Both the position numbers and the translations under genes were made by a program. From assembly GCF_036013975.1 (NCBI RefSeq), contig NZ_CP107904.1, forward strand, positions 3,363,501 to 3,427,500: DNA of 64,000 bases, in the 5' to 3' direction. Source of the stretch: Kitasatospora sp. NBC_00458. GTDB lineage: Bacteria; Actinomycetota; Actinomycetes; Streptomycetales; Streptomycetaceae. Every line of letters begins with the position of its first letter. Within the stretch, counting starts at the first letter, position 1. The notes beneath the pieces were generated by a model. It searched no databases and was not told the DNA's origin. It worked only from the letters and a program-made list of their open reading frames with translations. Shown piece by piece: positions 24,345 to 33,519 of this stretch.

Positions 24345-25424
24345 TCAGCCCTGGTGCCAGCGCGCGAGGTAGGAGTCGATCTCGCCGGCCAGCGCGGTCT
24401 TGCCGGCCGGATCCAGGAAGGACGCCTCGACCGCGTTCCGCGCCAGCCCGGCGACCCCGGCCTCGTCCAGGCCGAGCAGCCGGGCCGCCACCGCGTACTC
24501 GGTGTTCAGGTCGGTGCCGAACATCGGCGGGTCGTCGCTGTTGACGGTGACCAGCAGGCCCGCGTCCACCATCCGCTTGATCGGGTGGTCCTCGATCCGC
24601 TCCACCGCCCGGGTGGCGATGTTGGAGGTCGGGCAGACCTCCAGCGGGATCCGGTGCTCGCCGAGGTGGTCGAGCAGCGCCGGGTCCGCGACCGCCTGGG
24701 TGCCGTGGCCGATCCGCTCGGCCCCGAGCACCCGCAGCGCGTCCCAGACCGTCTCCGGACCGGTGGTCTCACCGGCGTGCGGGACGCTGCGCAGGCCGGC
24801 CGCCCGCGCCCGGTCGAAGTACGGCTTGAACTGCGGACGCGGCACCCCGATCTCCGGCCCGCCGAGGCCGAAGCTGACCAGGCCCTCCGGCGCCAGGTCG
24901 ACGGCCAGCCGGGCGGTCTCCTCGGCGGCGGCGAGACCGGCCTCGCCGGGGATGTCGAAGCACCAGCGGAGCACCACGCCGAGCTCCTTCTCGGCGCTCA
25001 GCCGGGCGTCCTCGATCGCCTCCATGAAGGCGACGTCGGGAATGCCCCGGCTGACCGAGGAGTACGGCGTGACGGTCAGTTCGGCGTACCGGATGTTCTG
25101 CCGCGCCATGTCCTCGGCCACGCCGTAGGTCAGCGCGCGCACGTCCTCGGCGTCACGGATCAGGTCGACGACGCTCAGGTAGACCTCGATGAAGTGCGCG
25201 AAGTCGGTGAAGGTGAAGTACTCGGCGAGGGCCTCCGGGTCGGTGGGCACCTTCGCCTGGCCGCGGTGGCGGGCGGCGAGCTCGGCGACCACGCGCGGCG
25301 AGGCCGACCCGACGTGGTGGACGTGCAGCTCCGCCTTGGGCATTCCGGCGATGAACGCCTCGATCGAGCGCCCTCCGCCCGTGTTGCTGGGGGTTCCGAT
25401 CCGACTTCCGTCCGGCTGGACCAC
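24345..25424 (-). CDS. add: adenosine deaminase
   Basis: A 359-residue zinc enzyme that turns adenosine into inosine in purine salvage. Motifs in order: MPKAELHVHHVGS (zinc ligands H34 and H36), GLGGPE, VPHAGET (ligand and general acid region), ERIGHG, EVCPTSN and VNSDDPPMF (zinc Asp and catalytic Asp). HVHHVG replaces the commoner HLHxxG. GTG 25424 follows AGAGGAAGAAGGG, so the start is firm. The region before the gene holds 48-bp repeats and no clear promoter. Adenine or other 6-aminopurine nucleosides are alternative substrates in the family. Confidence 0.88.
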   Translation of the reverse strand: MVQPDGSRIGTPSNTGGGRSIEAFIAGMPKAELHVHHVGSASPRVVAELAARHRGQAKVPTDPEALAEYFTFTDFAHFIEVYLSVVDLIRDAEDVRALTYGVAEDMARQNIRYAELTVTPYSSVSRGIPDVAFMEAIEDARLSAEKELGVVLRWCFDIPGEAGLAAAEETARLAVDLAPEGLVSFGLGGPEIGVPRPQFKPYFDRARAAGLRSVPHAGETTGPETVWDALRVLGAERIGHGTQAVADPALLDHLGEHRIPLEVCPTSNIATRAVERIEDHPIKRMVDAGLLVTVNSDDPPMFGTDLNTEYAVAARLLGLDEAGVAGLARNAVEASFLDPAGKTALAGEIDSYLARWHQG

Positions 25425-25554
25425 GGTGGTGCCCTTCTTCCTCTACGCGTGTATCGAGCGGTGCACGCAAGGATAGGCAGAGCACGGCGGCGGGCGCCCG
25501 GCCGGACTCCCCGGCGAGCGCCCGCCACCGCGCGGACGGGGACCCCGCGCCGCG

Positions 25555-25722
25555 CGAGGGACCCCCGTACCCCCGCGCGCCGCGGCCCCGGAGCTGTTCG
25601 CGCGAGGGACCCCCGTACCTCCGCGCGACACCACCCCGGACCTCTACACGCGAGGGACCCCCGTACCCCCGCGCGACACCACCCCGCACCTCTACACGCG
25701 AGGGACCCCCGTACCCCCGCGC
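25555..25722. repeat. 48-bp tandem repeat, 3.5 copies
   Basis: The motif CGAGGGACCCCCGTAC begins at 25555, 25603, 25651 and 25699, exactly 48 bp apart. Copies 2 and 3 are almost identical; copy 1 has diverged in its second half; copy 4 stops after 24 bp. The period equals 16 codons. Read on the minus strand, one frame gives 16-residue units (VRGSLACRGAGWCRAG-like), while the frame of the small secreted ORF meets a stop in the first unit. Confidence 0.85.
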
Positions 25723-25832
25723 ATCCGGCAGCCGTCCGGACCGCCGGCGTGGGCGGCCGGGACACCGACGAAGAGGGTGGCGGCGGCCAGGGCGGCGGCG
25801 GCCGGCGTGCGGACGTGCTTCCTGATGGTCAC
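25692..25832 (-). CDS. putative tiny secreted peptide running into the 48-bp repeat
   Basis: A 46-residue frame from GTG 25832, preceded by GGAG about 10 nt upstream. It starts VTIRKHVRTPAAAALAAATL and reads as a good signal peptide, with a cleavage site at VPAAHA-GG. Only about 17 residues would remain (GGPDGCRMRGGTGVPRV), and its last codons are the first repeat unit. It may be a real tiny secreted peptide, or the 5' remnant of a longer secreted protein cut short when the repeat expanded. The GC-rich stretch from 25833 to 26161 holds no gene I can support. Confidence 0.4.
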   Translation of the reverse strand: MTIRKHVRTPAAAALAAATLFVGVPAAHAGGPDGCRMRGGTGVPRV

Positions 25833-26161
25833 GGCCTGGGTCTCCGTTCGGGTTCGCACCTGGTCGGGTGGCGTGCCGGGCTTCCCCGGCCGGAGCAACT
25901 CTCGCCCACGCCGCGGGGCCTCCCGGCCGTCTCCGGGTGTCTCACGGGCCCCGTCGGGGGTTCCCGGCCCGTCCCACCGCCCTGGCCTGCGGTTTTGGCG
26001 GCGTCCCCGATTCGAAGTGGAGACACCCGGCCCTCCTGCGGACCCGTTCGCACCACCCGTACGACCCGCACCGGCGGGCGGTCCTGCGCCCGACCGCCGC
26101 CGCCCGCCCGCCGCCCGCCGCCCGCCCAGCCGCCCAGCCACCCAGCCACCCGGTCACCCGG

Positions 26162-27457
26162 TCACCCGCCCAGGGCGACCGCCGCGGTGTGGATGAGCAG
26201 GCCCGCCAGGGCGCCGACCACCGTGCCGTTGATCCGGATGAACTGGAGGTCCCGGCCGACGTTGGCCTCGATCTTGCGGGAGGCGTCGTCGGCGTCCCAG
26301 CCCGCCACCGTCTCGGAGATGATCGACGTGATCTCGGTCCGGTAGGTGTCGACCAGGTACTGGGCGGCGTCCTGCAGCCAGCCGTCCACCTTGGCCTGGA
26401 GCTTCTGGTCCGTCGCCAGGCGCGCGCCGAAGGTCCGCACGCCCTCGCGGATGCGCCGGCGCAGCTCGCTCTCCTCGTCCTCGGCGGCGTTCAGGACCAG
26501 CGAGCGGACGGCGGCCCAGGTGGAGGCGATCAGGTCCTGGACCTCGGCGCGGGCGAGCAGCTCGGCCTTGGCCCGCTCGACCCTGGCGATGGTCTCCGGG
26601 TCGGTCTGCAGTTCGGTGGCGAAGTCGGCGAGGAACTTGTCGATCGCACCGCGCGCCGGGTGCTCCTGGTCGTCCCGGATGTCGGTGACGAACCGCATCA
26701 GCTCCTTGTAGACCCGCTCGCCGACCTGGTGGTCGAGGAACTTCGGGGTCCAGCCGGGGGTCTTCTGGGTCACCCGGTCGACCACCTCGGCGTGGTTCTC
26801 GGTCAGCCAGTCGTGCACCCGGACGGCGATCAGGTCGACCACCCCGTGGTGGCCGCCGTCCGCGACCACCTTGCCGAGCATCCGGCCGGCCGGTTCGGCG
26901 ACCGAGGTGGCGGCGGCCCGCCTGGTCACCGCCTCGGCGACGACCGCCTGGACGTCGTCGTCGCGGAGCACCGCGAGCACGCCGCGCAGCGCCGCCGAGG
27001 CCTCCTTGGTGACCCGTTCGGCGCTTCCGGGGGCGGCCAGCCACTCCCCGAGCCGGCGCGCGATGCCGAGCGCGGCCAGCCGGCCGCGCACGACCTGGCC
27101 GGAGAGGAAGTTCTCGCCGACGAAGTCGCCGAGCGACCGGCCGAACGCGTCCTTCTTGGTCGGGATGATCGCGGTGTGCGGGATGGGGAGGCCGAACGGG
27201 CGCCGGAACAGCGCGGTCACCGCGAACCAGTCGGCCAGCGCGCCGACCATGCCCGCCTCGGCGGCGGCCGCCACGTAACCCGCCCAGGCGCCGGCACCGG
27301 CCGACTCCGCCCAGGTCGTCAGGGCGAAGACCAGTGTCGCGAAGGCCAGCAGGCCGGTCGCGATGGTCTTCATCCGGCGGACGCCGCGTCTCTTCTCTTC
27401 GTCGGCCGCGGTGAAGCGGACCCCTGGGCCCGTCCCGCTGAAGGCTTCGTCGCTCAC
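26162..27457 (-). CDS. DUF445 membrane protein
   Basis: A 431-residue protein of the DUF445 family (YheB/YjiN-like). It has an N-terminal membrane span (MKTIATGLLAFATLVFALTTW), then the diagnostic AGMVGALADWFAVTALFRRP and IPHTAIIPTKKDAFGRSLGDFVGENFL, a long helical middle, and a C-terminal span (INGTVVGALAGLLIHTAAVAL). Function is unknown; the layout suggests a membrane-anchored helical protein. The start is GTG 27457 with a poor binding site; M29 is an alternative. Confidence 0.85.
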   Translation of the reverse strand: MSDEAFSGTGPGVRFTAADEEKRRGVRRMKTIATGLLAFATLVFALTTWAESAGAGAWAGYVAAAAEAGMVGALADWFAVTALFRRPFGLPIPHTAIIPTKKDAFGRSLGDFVGENFLSGQVVRGRLAALGIARRLGEWLAAPGSAERVTKEASAALRGVLAVLRDDDVQAVVAEAVTRRAAATSVAEPAGRMLGKVVADGGHHGVVDLIAVRVHDWLTENHAEVVDRVTQKTPGWTPKFLDHQVGERVYKELMRFVTDIRDDQEHPARGAIDKFLADFATELQTDPETIARVERAKAELLARAEVQDLIASTWAAVRSLVLNAAEDEESELRRRIREGVRTFGARLATDQKLQAKVDGWLQDAAQYLVDTYRTEITSIISETVAGWDADDASRKIEANVGRDLQFIRINGTVVGALAGLLIHTAAVALGG

Positions 27458-27550
27458 CCCGCCAGTCTGCCCGTTGCCCGGCGCGAGCGGACGGCGTGCC
27501 CGCCGATCGTGCGCCGGGTATGTGGCGTGAACCCCCTGCGCGGGGATCCG

Positions 27551-29086
27551 TCACGCGCCCCCGAGCACGATCCGGCGCACACCGTCGACGGCCCACCGCT
27601 CCGGGTCGGTGCACCTGCGGCCGTCCAGCAGCACCCGGACACCCGGCAGGTCGGCGGGCGCCAGCTCGCGGTACTCGGGGTGGTCGGCCTGGAGCACCGC
27701 CGCCACCACCGGTTCGCCCCGGTGCGGAGGCAGGCCGAGCGCGGCCAGTTCCTCGGCCCGGTACAGCGGATCGGCCACGTACGGCCGGGCGCCGACCGCG
27801 CGCAGCGCCTCGACCAGCGGGAACACCCCCGAGTACGCCGTCTCCTTGACGCCGCCCCGGTACGCGGCACCGAGCACCAGCACGCCCTGCCCCGCCACCC
27901 CGCCGCCGCCCGGGCCGCCGCCCTCGCCACCACCCGCACCCGCAACGCCCGCGCCACCGCCGCCGTCCCCGTCCCCGCCGTCCCCGCCCCCGCGCCCGGC
28001 GGCCAGCGCGCCGTCCAGCACGCCGACCGCGTACCCCGGCATCTCCAGGTTGGCCGCCCGGGCCGCCCGGACCACCGTGGCCGAGGGGTCGTTCCAGAGA
28101 TAGAGCCTCGGGTACACCGGGATGCAGTGCCCGCCGACGGCGACGCCCGGCCGGTGCAGGTGGCTGAACGGCTGGGAGTTGCAGGCGTCCGCGACCGCCG
28201 CGAAGTCCACCCCCACCCGGTCCGCGTACCGGGCGAACTGGTTGGCCAGCGCGATGTTGACGTCCCGGTAGGTGGTCTCGGCGAGCTTCGCGAACTCGGC
28301 GGCCTCGGCGGACTCCAGCTCCCAGACGCCGTTGGGCCGCGCCAGGTCGGGCCGCGGGTCGAAGTCCAGCACCGCCCGGTAGAACTCCGCGCCGCGCCGG
28401 GTCGCGGCCGGGTCGATCCCGCCGACCAGCTTGGGGTAGCGGCGCAGGTCGGCGAAGACCCGGCCGGTGCGGACCCGTTCGGGGCTGAAGACCAGTGCGA
28501 AGTCCCGGCCGGGGGTCAGCCCCGAGCCGGCCGCCAGGCGCGGTGCCCAGCGGCCCCGGGTGACGCCCACCGGCAGGGTGGTCTCGTAGCTCACCAGCGT
28601 GCCCCGGCGCAGCCCGGCGGCGACGGCGTCGGTGGCGGCGTCGAGCAGGGTGAAGTCGGGCTCGCCGTCGGCGGTGGTGACCAGGGGGACGACCAGGACG
28701 ACGGCCTCCGACCCGGCGACCGCCGCCGTGGTGTCGGTGGTGGCCCGCAGCCGGCCCTCGGCCACCACCCGCTTGAGCGCCTCGTCCAGCCCGGCCTCCC
28801 GGGGGAACGGCGGGCGGCCCCGGTTCACGGACTCGACGACGTGCGGGGCGACGTCGGCGCCGGTCACCCGGTGGCCCGTCGCGGCGAACTGCACCGCGAG
28901 CGGCAGCCCGAGCTTGCCGAGACCGACCACGCAGACGTCGAGCGGCGGGCCGGCCGGCGGGCGGATCGTCAGGGCGCCGCCGCCGGGCGACCGGCCGGCC
29001 GGCGGACCCGTCACGGGGAGCCCACCGGTCGGCGGCCCGTCGCCAGACGGGTCGGACTGCGACGGACGGCTTCCGGACGGGTTCAT
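27551..29086 (-). CDS. UDP-glucose/GDP-mannose dehydrogenase family protein
   Basis: A 511-residue nucleotide-sugar dehydrogenase, which oxidises C6 of an NDP-sugar to a uronic acid in two NAD-dependent steps. The Rossmann motif VCVVGLGKLGLPLA is at 51-64, catalytic Cys321 in AVGGHCIPVYP, and the C-terminal domain starts at VLVLGAAYRGGVKET (402). There is an unusual Gly-rich insertion at about 365-401 between the central and C-terminal domains, and a 45-residue Pro/Gly tail precedes the Rossmann fold. The gene overlaps the glycosyltransferase stop (ATGA). The pair probably makes an acidic surface glycan or glycosylates a metabolite. Confidence 0.85.
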   Translation of the reverse strand: MNPSGSRPSQSDPSGDGPPTGGLPVTGPPAGRSPGGGALTIRPPAGPPLDVCVVGLGKLGLPLAVQFAATGHRVTGADVAPHVVESVNRGRPPFPREAGLDEALKRVVAEGRLRATTDTTAAVAGSEAVVLVVPLVTTADGEPDFTLLDAATDAVAAGLRRGTLVSYETTLPVGVTRGRWAPRLAAGSGLTPGRDFALVFSPERVRTGRVFADLRRYPKLVGGIDPAATRRGAEFYRAVLDFDPRPDLARPNGVWELESAEAAEFAKLAETTYRDVNIALANQFARYADRVGVDFAAVADACNSQPFSHLHRPGVAVGGHCIPVYPRLYLWNDPSATVVRAARAANLEMPGYAVGVLDGALAAGRGGGDGGDGDGGGGAGVAGAGGGEGGGPGGGGVAGQGVLVLGAAYRGGVKETAYSGVFPLVEALRAVGARPYVADPLYRAEELAALGLPPHRGEPVVAAVLQADHPEYRELAPADLPGVRVLLDGRRCTDPERWAVDGVRRIVLGGA

Positions 29087-30333
29087 CGCCGTCCCCCTTC
29101 CGGTCGGTCGACGGCCGGGGCGGCCACCGATTCGGCGAACCGGCGCCAGGCCGGGTAGCGGCGCAGCCGGCGGCGCACCTGCACGGGTACGGCACCGCGC
29201 CAGAGCTGCTGCACCAGCCGGAGCTCCGGTTCCGCGTCGGGCGGGGGATCCTCGCCGAGCAGGAACAGCTCGTCCGCCAGCCCCGCCTCGCCGTCCCGGA
29301 AGACCGGGTAGCCGGCGTAGCGCCGCCGCCCGTCCGTCACCACCGGCGGCTCGCCGTGCTCGGCCTCGTACGCGATCAGCTCGCGCACCGCGTCCAGCCT
29401 CCCGGCGGCGGCGAGTTCGAGCCGCACCCGGTCCGGCACGGCGAGCCGGTGGTACACCTCGCGGGCGCCGAACTGCCGCACCAGGTCGCCCACCCCGCCG
29501 CAGATCTCGCCCTGCAGGTCCTCGTCGAGCCGCAGGAAGTCGGCCTGCAGCAGCTGCGGCACCTCCCAGCCGAAGTGCCGGGCCCTGATCGCGTCCAGCT
29601 GGCCGCCGGGGGCGGCCAGCTCCGCCGCCACCCACTGCACCGCGGCGACGCCCCGGATCCGGTCCAGCGCGCCGGCCCGCTGGGTGACGTTGCCCCGGTC
29701 CTCGCGCAGCACCAGGAAGTAGTAGTCGTAGTCGGCGAGGACGGAGATCCGGCGGGCCCGCAGGCAGGCGGCGAGGGTGAAGGGCTGGTCGGAGTAGACC
29801 TTCAGCTCCTCCTTGCGGGCCAGGTTGTGGCGCCGGACGAGGTCCAGCCGGAACAGCTTGGTGTCGGCGAGCGCCCAGGCCAGCGCGGAGTCCTCGAAGC
29901 CGACCGAGGGGGCCGTCCCGCCGAAGATGCCCTGCGGGACCAGCCGCCCGTTCACCCCGATCTGCTTGGGGATCAGCACGTCCGACCCCCACTCGTCGGC
30001 GGCGGCCACCATCCGCTCCAGGGCCTCGCCGCCGAGCCAGTCGTCGGCGCCGAGGAAGAGCACGTACCGGCCGCGGGCCAGCGCCAGCCCCCGGTTGGTC
30101 GGGGCCGCCGGGCCGCCGGAGTTGGCCTGGTGGACCACCTGGAACAGCCCGGGGTGGCGGGCCGCGTAGTCGTCGAGCAGGGCGCCGCCGCCGTCCGTGG
30201 ACCCGTCGTCGACCGCGACCACCTCCATGCGCGCGTGCCCGATGCTCTGCCGGACCAGCGAGTCCAGGCAGGCGACCAGGTACGGCATGGTGTTGTAGAC
30301 CGCGATCACCACGGTCACGTCGGGTACGGTCAT
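29083..30333 (-). CDS. family 2 glycosyltransferase
   Basis: A 416-residue inverting glycosyltransferase. The GT-A fold shows VTVVIAVYNTMPYL near the start, the nucleotide-binding VDDGSTDGG (41-49) and the metal-binding GADDW (95-99). The C-terminal 200 residues are helical and resemble those of wall teichoic acid or capsule glycosyltransferases. No membrane span is visible, so it works at the inner membrane face. It is first in a two-gene operon with the NDP-sugar dehydrogenase, joined by an ATGA overlap, so donor supply and transfer are co-made. The acceptor is unknown. Confidence 0.85.
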   Translation of the reverse strand: MTVPDVTVVIAVYNTMPYLVACLDSLVRQSIGHARMEVVAVDDGSTDGGGALLDDYAARHPGLFQVVHQANSGGPAAPTNRGLALARGRYVLFLGADDWLGGEALERMVAAADEWGSDVLIPKQIGVNGRLVPQGIFGGTAPSVGFEDSALAWALADTKLFRLDLVRRHNLARKEELKVYSDQPFTLAACLRARRISVLADYDYYFLVLREDRGNVTQRAGALDRIRGVAAVQWVAAELAAPGGQLDAIRARHFGWEVPQLLQADFLRLDEDLQGEICGGVGDLVRQFGAREVYHRLAVPDRVRLELAAAGRLDAVRELIAYEAEHGEPPVVTDGRRRYAGYPVFRDGEAGLADELFLLGEDPPPDAEPELRLVQQLWRGAVPVQVRRRLRRYPAWRRFAESVAAPAVDRPEGGRR

Positions 30334-30370
30334 CGGGCGCTGCCCTCCGGTGCGCGGATCGCCAAGCGTG

Positions 30371-30400
30371 CGCCGGGCGGAACAGCGGCTCCGCCCGGCG
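30371..30400 (-). terminator. hairpin in the 30334-30659 intergenic region
   Basis: CGCCGGGCGGA and TCCGCCCGGCG make a perfect 11-bp stem with an 8-nt loop. The 326-bp gap between the ABC ATPase and the glycosyltransferase also contains an 18-bp perfect palindrome at 30533-30550 and repeated CCGTGCA. I see no gene in it. The hairpin is 38 bp upstream of the glycosyltransferase start, so it could end the ABC transcript or act as a leader hairpin. Confidence 0.5.
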
Positions 30401-30659
30401 ATGCAAGGTCAACTCGGCTTCGTGGCACGGAGTCACGACCGCCACCCGGACAGGTGACGGAAAGGGAACGCGCGCACGGGCAGCCGGACGTACGGCCGAC
30501 CGGCGGCGCCCCTCCGGACGCCGCCCGGCGAACGGGCGGGCGCCCGCCCGGCCCGCCGCCGGACCGGACGGACGCCGCACCGTGCAGCGCGCGACCCCGT
30601 GCACCGCCCGCACGCCGCGCGCCCCGTGCAGGGCCCGCGGCGGGCGGGCGGACCGGCCG

Positions 30660-31619
30660 TCAGCCGATCGCGACCTCCGCGTACATCCGGGCGATCACGT
30701 CCTCGATGGCCGGCTCGCGCACCGACAGGTCGACCAGCGGGTACCGGTCGGCCACGGCGGCGACGATCGGGGCCGCGCTCTGCTGCGCCGGGAAGGCCAG
30801 CCACTGGCGCGGGCCCTCGACCCGGACCACCCGGGCACCCGGCACCTCGATCGGCGGGCCCGCCTCGGCGAGGTCGACCACCAGGGTCCGCTCGCTCTCC
30901 CCGGCCGCGTGCAGCCCGTCCAGCCCGCCGTCGTACACCACCCGGCCGTGGTCGATCACCATGACCCGGTCGCAGAGCTGCTCGATGTCGGTGAGGTCGT
31001 GCGTGGTGAGCAGCACGGTGGTGCCCCGCTCGCGGTTGACCTCGCGGAGGAACTCGCGGACCTTGCCCTTGCTGACCACGTCCAGGCCGATGGTGGGCTC
31101 GTCCAGGTAGAGCACCTGCGGGTCGTGCAGCAGGGCGGCGGCGAGGTCTCCGCGCATCCGCTGGCCGAGCGAGAGCTGCCGGACGGGGGTGTCGAGCAGC
31201 GCCCCGAGGTCGAGCAGTTCGACGCAGCGTTCCAGGTTGGCCCGATATCGGTGCTCGGGGATGCGGTAGATCCGGCGGGCGAGTTCGTAGGAGTCGCGCA
31301 GCGGGAGGTCCCACCAGAGGGTGGTGCGCTGTCCGAAGACGACGCCGATCCGGCGGGCCAGGGCGACCCGTTCGCGGGCCGGGTCGACGCCGGCGACCCT
31401 CAGCCGTCCGGAGGTCGGGACGAGGATGCCGGTGAGCATCTTGATGGTGGTGGACTTCCCGGCGCCGTTGGGGCCGATGTAGCCGACGCACTCGCCGGCC
31501 CGGACGGTGAAGCTCAGCCCGTCGACCGCGCGGACCTCGCGCTTCTCCCGCCTGAGCCGGCCGGCCTTGGCGCGGACGGTGAAGGTGCGGTGGACGTCGT
31601 CGAGTTCGATCAGTGCCAT
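30660..31619 (-). CDS. ABC-2 exporter ATPase
   Basis: A 319-residue ATPase of the NatA/COG4586 type. Walker A GPNGAGKS (49-56), Q-loop region VFGQRTTLWWDLP, signature LSLGQ (149-153), Walker B VLYLDEP (D173, E174) and switch His in LLTTHDL. The GQRTTLWWDLP segment is characteristic of the group served by two unlike membrane proteins, which are the two genes before it. The substrate is unknown. The start is ATG 31619 with CGAGGAGCACCC before it. Confidence 0.9.
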   Translation of the reverse strand: MALIELDDVHRTFTVRAKAGRLRREKREVRAVDGLSFTVRAGECVGYIGPNGAGKSTTIKMLTGILVPTSGRLRVAGVDPARERVALARRIGVVFGQRTTLWWDLPLRDSYELARRIYRIPEHRYRANLERCVELLDLGALLDTPVRQLSLGQRMRGDLAAALLHDPQVLYLDEPTIGLDVVSKGKVREFLREVNRERGTTVLLTTHDLTDIEQLCDRVMVIDHGRVVYDGGLDGLHAAGESERTLVVDLAEAGPPIEVPGARVVRVEGPRQWLAFPAQQSAAPIVAAVADRYPLVDLSVREPAIEDVIARMYAEVAIG

Positions 31620-31733
31620 GGGTGCTCCTCGGAACGGGGGTGGGGGGTCGGCCGCCGCGCGGGTCGGCGGCCCGGCGGCCGCACGGGTCGACTGCCGCGC
31701 AGTCGGCTACCGCGCAGTCGGCCGCCGCGCGGG

Positions 31734-32651
31734 TCAGCTGCCGGCGCCGCGGTACGCGCGCAGGCCCGCGCGCCAGGCGAGCCCGGCGACGGCCAGGCCG
31801 ATCGCGGCGGCCAGCGGCGAGGCGAACTGGAAGGCGGCCGGCAGCCCGAGCGGATCGGGCTTGTCGAGGATCCGCAGCGCGGGCAGCCAGTTGACGAAGG
31901 CGAGCGGCACGCCGAAGACGACACCGGCGACCAGCTCCTTGGCGAAGACGGTCGGCGGGTAGTGCAGCAGGGTGGCGCCGCCGTAGGTGAACGAGTTCTG
32001 CAGCTCCTTGGCCTCGCCCCACCAGAACTGGAGGCTGGCGAAGCCGATGAAGACGGCCGCGAAGATGAGCGTGCCGCAGACCAGCAGGACGGGCACCAGC
32101 AGGACCCGGTCCCAGGTCCAGTGGACGTCCAGCGCGGCCAGCGCCCAGGCCAGCACCGCCACCGCCTGCACCGGCCGTCCGAGCCTGCGCAGCGAGAACC
32201 GCTCGGCGCAGAGCTGGGCGAGCGCCGGGGCGGGCCGGACCAGCATGGTGTCCAGCGTGCCGGCGCGGATCCGCTCGCCGAGCGCGTCGATGGAGCCGAC
32301 GAACAGGTTGGCCATGCCGAGCGCGAGCGTGGAGGTCCCGTAGAGGAAGCCCAGTTCGGGCAGGGTCCAGCCGCCGAGCGTGTCGGTGTGGCGGAACATC
32401 AGGATCACCACGGCGAAGTCGAGGAAGGTGACCACGACGTTGGCGCCCAGCATCAGGACGAACGACGCCCGGTAGGACATGATCGCCCTGGTCCACATGG
32501 CGGCGGTGAGCCACCAGGAGCGCAGCGCCCACGCCGTCCGGGCGGCGGCGGTCTCCCGGGTGACGTCCCCCCGGTCGGTGCCCGCCGTCAGGGTGCCGCG
32601 GGCGGTGCCCGCCGTCAGGGTGCCCGGGAGGGGTGTGGTCCGCTCAGCCAC
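31734..32651 (-). CDS. ABC-2 permease subunit (second)
   Basis: A 305-residue membrane protein with about six spans, of the ABC-2 group paired with COG4586 ATPases. The segments GTSTLALGMANLFVGSIDALGERIRAGTLD and LQFWWGEAKELQNSFTYG are family landmarks. GTG 32651 overlaps the previous stop by 8 nt. The N-terminus contains a repeated TLTAGT unit, encoded by a direct repeat of about 20 bp, which relatives probably lack, so translation might truly begin a little later. 31620-31733 before the ATPase holds GCGCAGTCGG-type short repeats. Confidence 0.85.
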   Translation of the reverse strand: MAERTTPLPGTLTAGTARGTLTAGTDRGDVTRETAAARTAWALRSWWLTAAMWTRAIMSYRASFVLMLGANVVVTFLDFAVVILMFRHTDTLGGWTLPELGFLYGTSTLALGMANLFVGSIDALGERIRAGTLDTMLVRPAPALAQLCAERFSLRRLGRPVQAVAVLAWALAALDVHWTWDRVLLVPVLLVCGTLIFAAVFIGFASLQFWWGEAKELQNSFTYGGATLLHYPPTVFAKELVAGVVFGVPLAFVNWLPALRILDKPDPLGLPAAFQFASPLAAAIGLAVAGLAWRAGLRAYRGAGS

Positions 32652-33519
32652 CCTGGACCACCACCTTGCGGGTCGCGAGCAGCTGGACCAGCCGGCCGGC
32701 CGCGAGCAGCAGCACCGCCCAGGCCAGCTGGAACCCGAACGCGCCGAGCAGCCCGGTGCCGGTCGAGCGCTCCAGGAAGACGTCGGTCGGCACCTGCACC
32801 AGCGCCGCCCAGGGCAGCACCGGGGCGAGGTCGCCGAGCAGGCCGGGGAAGAGCGCGAGCGGCAGCAGCATCCCGGAGAAGAACATCGCCACCACCAGCA
32901 TCACCGCGCGCACCCCCTCCGAGTCGTGCAGCCAGAAGCCGGTGAGCGAGACGAGGAACCGCAGCCCGAAGCTGACCACCACCGCGAGCAGCACCGAGAC
33001 CAGGAAGAACGCCCAGGTCAGCGGGGACTCCGGCATCCGGGTGTGGAACACCAGGGAGCCGGCCAGCAGCGGCGGCGCCCCGCGGGCCAGCAGGTGGAAG
33101 CCGGCCCGGCCGAGGTCGGTGGCCATCCACCAGCCCTGGAAGTCCACCGGGCGGTACAGGTCGATGGCGATGTCCCCGCTGCGGAACCGCTCCTGGACGT
33201 CGTCCTGGAAGCCGCCGCCCCAGACGGCGACCGTGACCAGCAGCGCCTGGCTGACCCAGATGTAGGTGACGGCGGCGCTCTGGTCGTAGCCGCCGAGGCC
33301 GGGGCGGGCCTGCCAGAGGGCGAGGAAGGTGTAGGCGAGGATGAAGCCGAAGACGGTGTTGGTGAAGGCTCCGGCCAGCGTGGCGGCCCGGTAGGTCGAG
33401 AAGCGGCGGAACGCGCCGCGGGCGACCGCCAAGTAGAGGCGCGGCGCGCCGCCCGCCGGGGTGTCGTCGGGATCGGGGGGATGGGTGGCGCGGGGCGCCA
33501 CGGGAACGGCATTCCGCAT
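32644..33519 (-). CDS. ABC-2 permease subunit (first)
   Basis: A 291-residue membrane protein with about six spans, first gene of the three-gene exporter. YLAVARGAFRRFSTYRAATLAG, VWGGGFQDDVQERFRSGDIAIDLYRPVD and SFGLRFLVSLTGFWLHDSEGVR are typical of the COG4587-like partner. A strong AAGGAGAC lies before ATG 33519. The two permeases are unlike in sequence and form a heterodimer with the ATPase. The promoter lies in 33520-33781, shared with the divergent PBP gene. Confidence 0.85.
   Translation of the reverse strand: MRNAVPVAPRATHPPDPDDTPAGGAPRLYLAVARGAFRRFSTYRAATLAGAFTNTVFGFILAYTFLALWQARPGLGGYDQSAAVTYIWVSQALLVTVAVWGGGFQDDVQERFRSGDIAIDLYRPVDFQGWWMATDLGRAGFHLLARGAPPLLAGSLVFHTRMPESPLTWAFFLVSVLLAVVVSFGLRFLVSLTGFWLHDSEGVRAVMLVVAMFFSGMLLPLALFPGLLGDLAPVLPWAALVQVPTDVFLERSTGTGLLGAFGFQLAWAVLLLAAGRLVQLLATRKVVVQGG

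Noticed and set aside
25555..25722. CRISPR array
   Set aside because: The 48-bp units are contiguous repeats with no unique spacers and no cas genes nearby.
26154..29195. A 1013-codon minus-strand frame over DUF445 and the sugar dehydrogenase
   Set aside because: Arg/Gly/Pro-rich nonsense in an alternative frame of two well-supported genes.
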